From Pseudomonadaceae bacterium (GTDB taxonomy: Bacteria > Pseudomonadota > Gammaproteobacteria > Pseudomonadales > Azotimanducaceae): a stretch of 64,000 bases of DNA. Shown piece by piece: positions 61,000 to 64,000 of the stretch. The stretch covers positions 248,001-312,000 of the forward strand of contig JANSWO010000003.1 of assembly GCA_024743435.1 (NCBI GenBank). Direction: 5' to 3'. The position numbers were made by a program, and so were the translations under genes. Each line of letters opens with the position of its first letter. Position 1 is the stretch's first letter. The notes beneath the pieces were generated by a model. That model had not been told where the DNA came from and did not search any database. It saw only the letters and a list, made by a program, of their open reading frames with translations.

Positions 61000-61532
61000 C
61001 AGCTGCGCATCGCCTTCAAGTCTTCCAGCGTTTCGGTCAGCCGCTCGATTCGAGCTTTGATCTCCTCGAGTTCTCCGTCGCTTTCTTCACTGCTGGTAAC
61101 GCGCGCTCTCGCGGCGCTCAGCAGCCGTTCGCTGTCACGCTCTTCGGCGATAAATCGGCCCAGCAGCGCGCCGGTTTGCGGATCGATGCTGGGATCATCA
61201 AAAAGGTGATTCAGCGGGTCTGAGTTGCGGTCACTCTTGGCAACTGGCAACACTTCGGCAAATTTCTCAGCGTCGCTGGCACTGCTGGCGGCGAGGTTCA
61301 GGTGCGCCTCAAATGCGGCCGATGGTTTGGTGCGCACATCGAAGCCCAGTTCGCACAGGCGCTTGGCGAAGGACGCGGCGTGTTCTCGCTCCCGGATAGC
61401 AACCACGGAAAGGGTCTTTGCCAGCTCCGGGTCGGGCGTTGCGGCGGCCCAGGCCGACAGGATCTCGCCGCCGCGCTGTTCACCCACGGCGACTGCGTTC
61501 AATAAGCCGAGGTATGTCGGTTTCTCACTCAT
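60999..61532 (-). CDS. ferritin-like helical-bundle protein
   Basis: A 177-residue protein starting at ATG 61532. Two helices carry Glu and ExxH-type residues, in VGEQRGGEILSAWAA and IREREHAASFAKRLCELG, and RFIAEERDSERLL later, the pattern of rubrerythrin-like or ferritin-like di-iron bundles (E ... ExxH ... E). A C-terminal coiled coil (about 145-175) is added. Possible oxygen or iron handling is inferred only. Translationally linked to the unknown small protein downstream. Confidence 0.6.
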   Translation of the reverse strand: MSEKPTYLGLLNAVAVGEQRGGEILSAWAAATPDPELAKTLSVVAIREREHAASFAKRLCELGFDVRTKPSAAFEAHLNLAASSASDAEKFAEVLPVAKSDRNSDPLNHLFDDPSIDPQTGALLGRFIAEERDSERLLSAARARVTSSEESDGELEEIKARIERLTETLEDLKAMRS

Positions 61533-61788
61533 GCGATCGTTCTCGCTTTGCCGGTTTCGGTGCGGATTTCCATGGCCACTGCACAATCAGTGATACGCGC
61601 GCTTGCCAAGCTGCGCAACCCGTGCCGTGAGTCGCATTGAATGGCGATCGACAGTGCAGGTATCGTAGCCGCCCGGCCAGCAGTGCTCCCAGGCTATGGG
61701 TGAAAAGCTACCGCGTTTACACCCTGTTGTCATCGCAGCGGCGACACTGGCTCGTGATCCAGACATCGAGCGGAGATATTGACACGTG

Positions 61789-62916
61789 ATGCAGTACGAC
61801 AGGGCGGAACTACCCGCCCACCACGACGAGATTCGACGCGAGGTCCGAGCCTTCCTCAAGCAGTCCTTTCCGCCTGAGCGAAGGGCCAATTCGGACTTTA
61901 CCTCGGGCCATAACCCGGCCTTCTCCGAGCAACTTGGCAACAAGGGCTGGATAGGAATGACCTGGCCGGCACGCTATGGCGGCGGTGAGAAAACGTTCTT
62001 TGAGCGCTACGTCGTCACCGAGGAGCTCTTGGCGGCCGGAGCCCCCGTGAGTGCCCACTGGATTGCGGATCGCCAGAGTGGCCCGTTGCTTCTGCGTTAC
62101 GGCAGCCAGGCACAACGAGAGCGCTACCTTCCGGACATCACCGCGGGCAAATCCTATTTCTCCATCGGCATGAGTGAGCCGGGTTCTGGCTCGGACCTTG
62201 CGTCGGTGCGCACGAGTGCTGTCCGCGGCGATGGTGGCTGGGTGATCAACGGCACCAAGTTGTGGAGTACGGACGCGCACCGAAATCATTTCATGATCGC
62301 CTTGGTACGCACGCGCCCGGTATCAGACAACCGGCACGCCGGGTTGTCCCAGTTTGTGATCGATTTGCGACGAGACAACGTCGCAGTTCGGCCCATTTTG
62401 AACATGGGTGGTCAGGAGGATTTCAACGAGGTCGTGTTCGAGGACACCTTCGTGCCAGACGATCGCATGATTGGCGAAGAGGGTAACGGCTGGGAGCAGG
62501 TCACCAGCGAGCTGAGCTACGAGCGTAGTGGCCCGGAGCGGTTTCTGTCGGCGTTCCGAGTTTATGTGGAGTTGATTCGAGCGGTTGGCACAGAGCCATC
62601 CGATGCCCAGGCGGCAACTATAGGCCGGCTTGCGGCACACTTTCTGACGCTTCGGCGCATGTCGATTTCCGTGGCTGGCATGCTTGAGTCTGGCGGCAAT
62701 CCCGTTGTGGAGGCAGCTCTGGTGAAAGAGCTGGGGAACAACTTCGAGAAGGAGCTGCCAGATATTGCGCGCGCAGCGCTGGCGGGCGGCGCACGGCCTG
62801 CAGCCTTTGAAGCGGCGTATCAGGACACGATGTTGGGTTCGCCGGCGTTCACCTTGCGCGGCGGTACGCGAGAAATTCTACGGGGCGTGATCGCCCGCGG
62901 ATTGGGGCTGAGATAA
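61789..62916 (+). CDS. acyl-CoA dehydrogenase, catalytic-type subunit
   Basis: A 375-residue acyl-CoA dehydrogenase. GWIGMTWPARYGGGEKTFFERYVVTEELLAAGAP, the FAD motif IGMSEPGSGSDLASVRT near residue 125, LWSTDAHR and the late TLRGGTREILRGVIARGLGLR. ATG 61789 (a GTG is directly upstream). The next gene encodes a second, shorter dehydrogenase in a one-base overlap; such pairs are typical of heterotetrameric dehydrogenases used on bulky side chains (sterols). The residue normally holding the catalytic Glu (YEGT) is Arg-Gly here, so the Glu may come from elsewhere. Confidence 0.9.
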   Translation: MQYDRAELPAHHDEIRREVRAFLKQSFPPERRANSDFTSGHNPAFSEQLGNKGWIGMTWPARYGGGEKTFFERYVVTEELLAAGAPVSAHWIADRQSGPLLLRYGSQAQRERYLPDITAGKSYFSIGMSEPGSGSDLASVRTSAVRGDGGWVINGTKLWSTDAHRNHFMIALVRTRPVSDNRHAGLSQFVIDLRRDNVAVRPILNMGGQEDFNEVVFEDTFVPDDRMIGEEGNGWEQVTSELSYERSGPERFLSAFRVYVELIRAVGTEPSDAQAATIGRLAAHFLTLRRMSISVAGMLESGGNPVVEAALVKELGNNFEKELPDIARAALAGGARPAAFEAAYQDTMLGSPAFTLRGGTREILRGVIARGLGLR

Positions 62917-63857
62917 TGGAACAGATGCTGATCGACAGCGCAGAGCGAATACTGCGCGATGGTTGCGACAAAGCCCTGCTCGATAGCGCAGAAGCGGGTG
63001 AGTTCCCCCAGGCGCTCGCATCGCTGCTCATCGACAACGGCTTTGACCAACTCGGAGCGCCAGATTCGGGTACGAGTGGCGATGATGCCTACGGGGTATT
63101 GCGAGTTGCAGGACGCTTCGCCCTGCCTGTCCCTCTGGCGGAGTGGCAACTGGCTCGGGTGCTGGGCGTATCCGGCTACGTCAGCGTTGGCAGAATGAGT
63201 GCCGATGGATCAAGCGCCTTCGGCGTGCCCTGGGCGCAACAGTGTGAGCGGGTCATCGGCGTCTCCGATGATGGCCGTGCTCGATTGTTTACGGTGGCTC
63301 AGTGTCGCATCGAACCCGAAGCGCACTTGGCTGGTGAGTCGCGCGCGAGCGTGGCGGGTGACAGTGAACCTATCGACGCTCCAGCAGACGTTTTTGGCAG
63401 GATGGCGTTGTCGCGAGTTGCATTGTCAGTCGGAGCGCTTGAACACGTATTGGAGCTGGCAATCACCTATGTAACCGAGCGCGAACAGTTCGGCCGCACG
63501 CTGTCCAAGTTTCAGAGCCTGCAACATTACCTGGCAATCATGGCGGCGGACGTTGCTGCGGCAGCCCGCGCGACGGACGCGGCCATTGTGAGCCTCGAAA
63601 CCGAGCGTTTCCCGCTGGATGTGGCGGCGGCTAAATCTCGCGTCGGCGAGGCGACCAACAGAGTGGCTGAACTGGCCCATCAGGTTCATGGCGCGATGGG
63701 CTTCACCCACGAGCATCAACTGCATCACTTCACTCGCAGGCTTTGGGCCTGGCGAGATGAGTTTGGTGATGAAGTGTTCTGGCAGCAGCGTCTTGGCAGG
63801 CATATCGCGGCCGCAGGGCCGGATGAAGTCTGGCCGTTCCTGGCAACCGGCGGATGA
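62916..63857 (+). CDS. acyl-CoA dehydrogenase, short partner subunit
   Basis: A 313-residue dehydrogenase-like protein lacking the usual GSGSD FAD loop in its middle domain. It retains the N-terminal helices, the FGRTLSKFQSLQHYLAIMAADV region and QVHGAMGFTHEHQLHHFTRRLWAWRDEFG, a C-terminal pattern of the non-classical partner in paired acyl-CoA dehydrogenases. Likely forms a heterotetramer with the product of the preceding gene (one-base overlap). tesB follows 7 bases later. Confidence 0.85.
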   Translation: MEQMLIDSAERILRDGCDKALLDSAEAGEFPQALASLLIDNGFDQLGAPDSGTSGDDAYGVLRVAGRFALPVPLAEWQLARVLGVSGYVSVGRMSADGSSAFGVPWAQQCERVIGVSDDGRARLFTVAQCRIEPEAHLAGESRASVAGDSEPIDAPADVFGRMALSRVALSVGALEHVLELAITYVTEREQFGRTLSKFQSLQHYLAIMAADVAAAARATDAAIVSLETERFPLDVAAAKSRVGEATNRVAELAHQVHGAMGFTHEHQLHHFTRRLWAWRDEFGDEVFWQQRLGRHIAAAGPDEVWPFLATGG

Positions 63858-63864
63858 GGGCGCG

Positions 63865-64000
63865 ATGACCGTTCGCACATCACCCGAGCTGGCGTCAGAG
63901 TTGCTGTCGCTACTGGAACTGGAAGCGGTGGAAGAGAACCTCTACCGCGGTTCCAACGAGCAACGAGGGCTCGTTCGACTCTTTGGTGGCCAGGTGTTGT
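63865..64000 (+). CDS. tesB: acyl-CoA thioesterase II (TesB), 3' truncated
   Basis: Only the first 45 residues are in the window. LLSLLELEAVEENLYRGSNEQRGLVRLFGGQVL is the N-terminal signature of TesB, a hotdog-fold acyl-CoA hydrolase. GAGGG precedes the ATG 63865. It follows the dehydrogenase pair by 7 bases, so it belongs to the same acyl-CoA unit. The catalytic region lies outside the window. Confidence 0.85.
   Translation, partial: MTVRTSPELASELLSLLELEAVEENLYRGSNEQRGLVRLFGGQVL

Noticed and set aside
1-64000. tRNA, rRNA, CRISPR, insertion sequences, phage genes
   Set aside because: Intergenic regions were read for cloverleaf ends, repeat-spacer patterns and transposase motifs; none was found.

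Overview
The window is GC-rich (high fifties to about 60 percent by eye), gene-dense bacterial chromosome with no rRNA, tRNA, CRISPR array, insertion sequence or phage gene that I could recognise. The mix points to a Gram-negative proteobacterium, most likely a free-living gammaproteobacterium: an MSHA-type pilus locus with an outer-membrane secretin, lipoproteins, a TRAP transporter, TesB, YjbQ, a Glk-type glucokinase and much acyl-CoA chemistry. The complete coenzyme F420 pathway is uncommon in such bacteria. I cannot name genus or species.

Layout. 1-10.5 kb: the end of an acyl-CoA dehydrogenase, a 0.5 kb gene-free stretch packed with short perfect hairpins, a DUF2855 protein, a transporter, a desaturase, a PPOX-fold flavoprotein and small proteins, then a five-gene minus-strand operon (limonene-epoxide-hydrolase-like enzyme, two SDRs, a family III CoA-transferase, an F420-type luciferase-like oxidoreductase). 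10.9-29.9 kb: an MSHA-like type IV pilus locus, almost all on the minus strand. It starts with a membrane histidine kinase, a response regulator and a GGDEF/EAL protein, all linked by 4-nt stop/start overlaps to the assembly ATPase, which carries an N-terminal STAS domain. Platform protein, pilins, a giant MshP/MshQ-like fusion and the MshI-MshL envelope proteins follow. 30.1-34.7 kb: a TauD-type dioxygenase, a kinase-fold protein, a membrane hydrolase, and an MFS transporter behind a 0.55 kb untranslated region with a strong terminator.

34.8-41.6 kb: fbiC, cofC, cofD, cofE, an F420:NADP oxidoreductase and an F420 luciferase-like oxidoreductase on the minus strand. Together they make the 5-deazaflavin, ligate its side chain, reduce it and use it; the proteins at 4.9 and 7.1 kb may be further users. 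41.7-50.6 kb: epimerase, glucokinase, serine hydrolase, small membrane protein, a secreted subtilase with four FN3 domains, enoyl-CoA hydratase and alpha/beta hydrolase. 50.7-56.5 kb: a CHAD-like protein, a thioredoxin-fold lipoprotein whose first redox cysteine is encoded by an in-frame TGA (very likely selenocysteine, with a SECIS-like hairpin just downstream), and a four-gene TRAP cluster with a TatT lipoprotein. 56.5-64 kb: a large PAS/GGDEF/EAL protein, YjbQ, a ferritin-like pair, two overlapping acyl-CoA dehydrogenase genes and the start of tesB.

The items that most deserve follow-up are the selenoprotein, the STAS-MshE ATPase inside a kinase/c-di-GMP/pilus operon, the remodelled MSHA components (MshP-MshQ fusion, calcium-repeat pilin, secretin with SPOR domain), the F420 pathway, and the hairpin-rich and terminator-containing gene-free regions.
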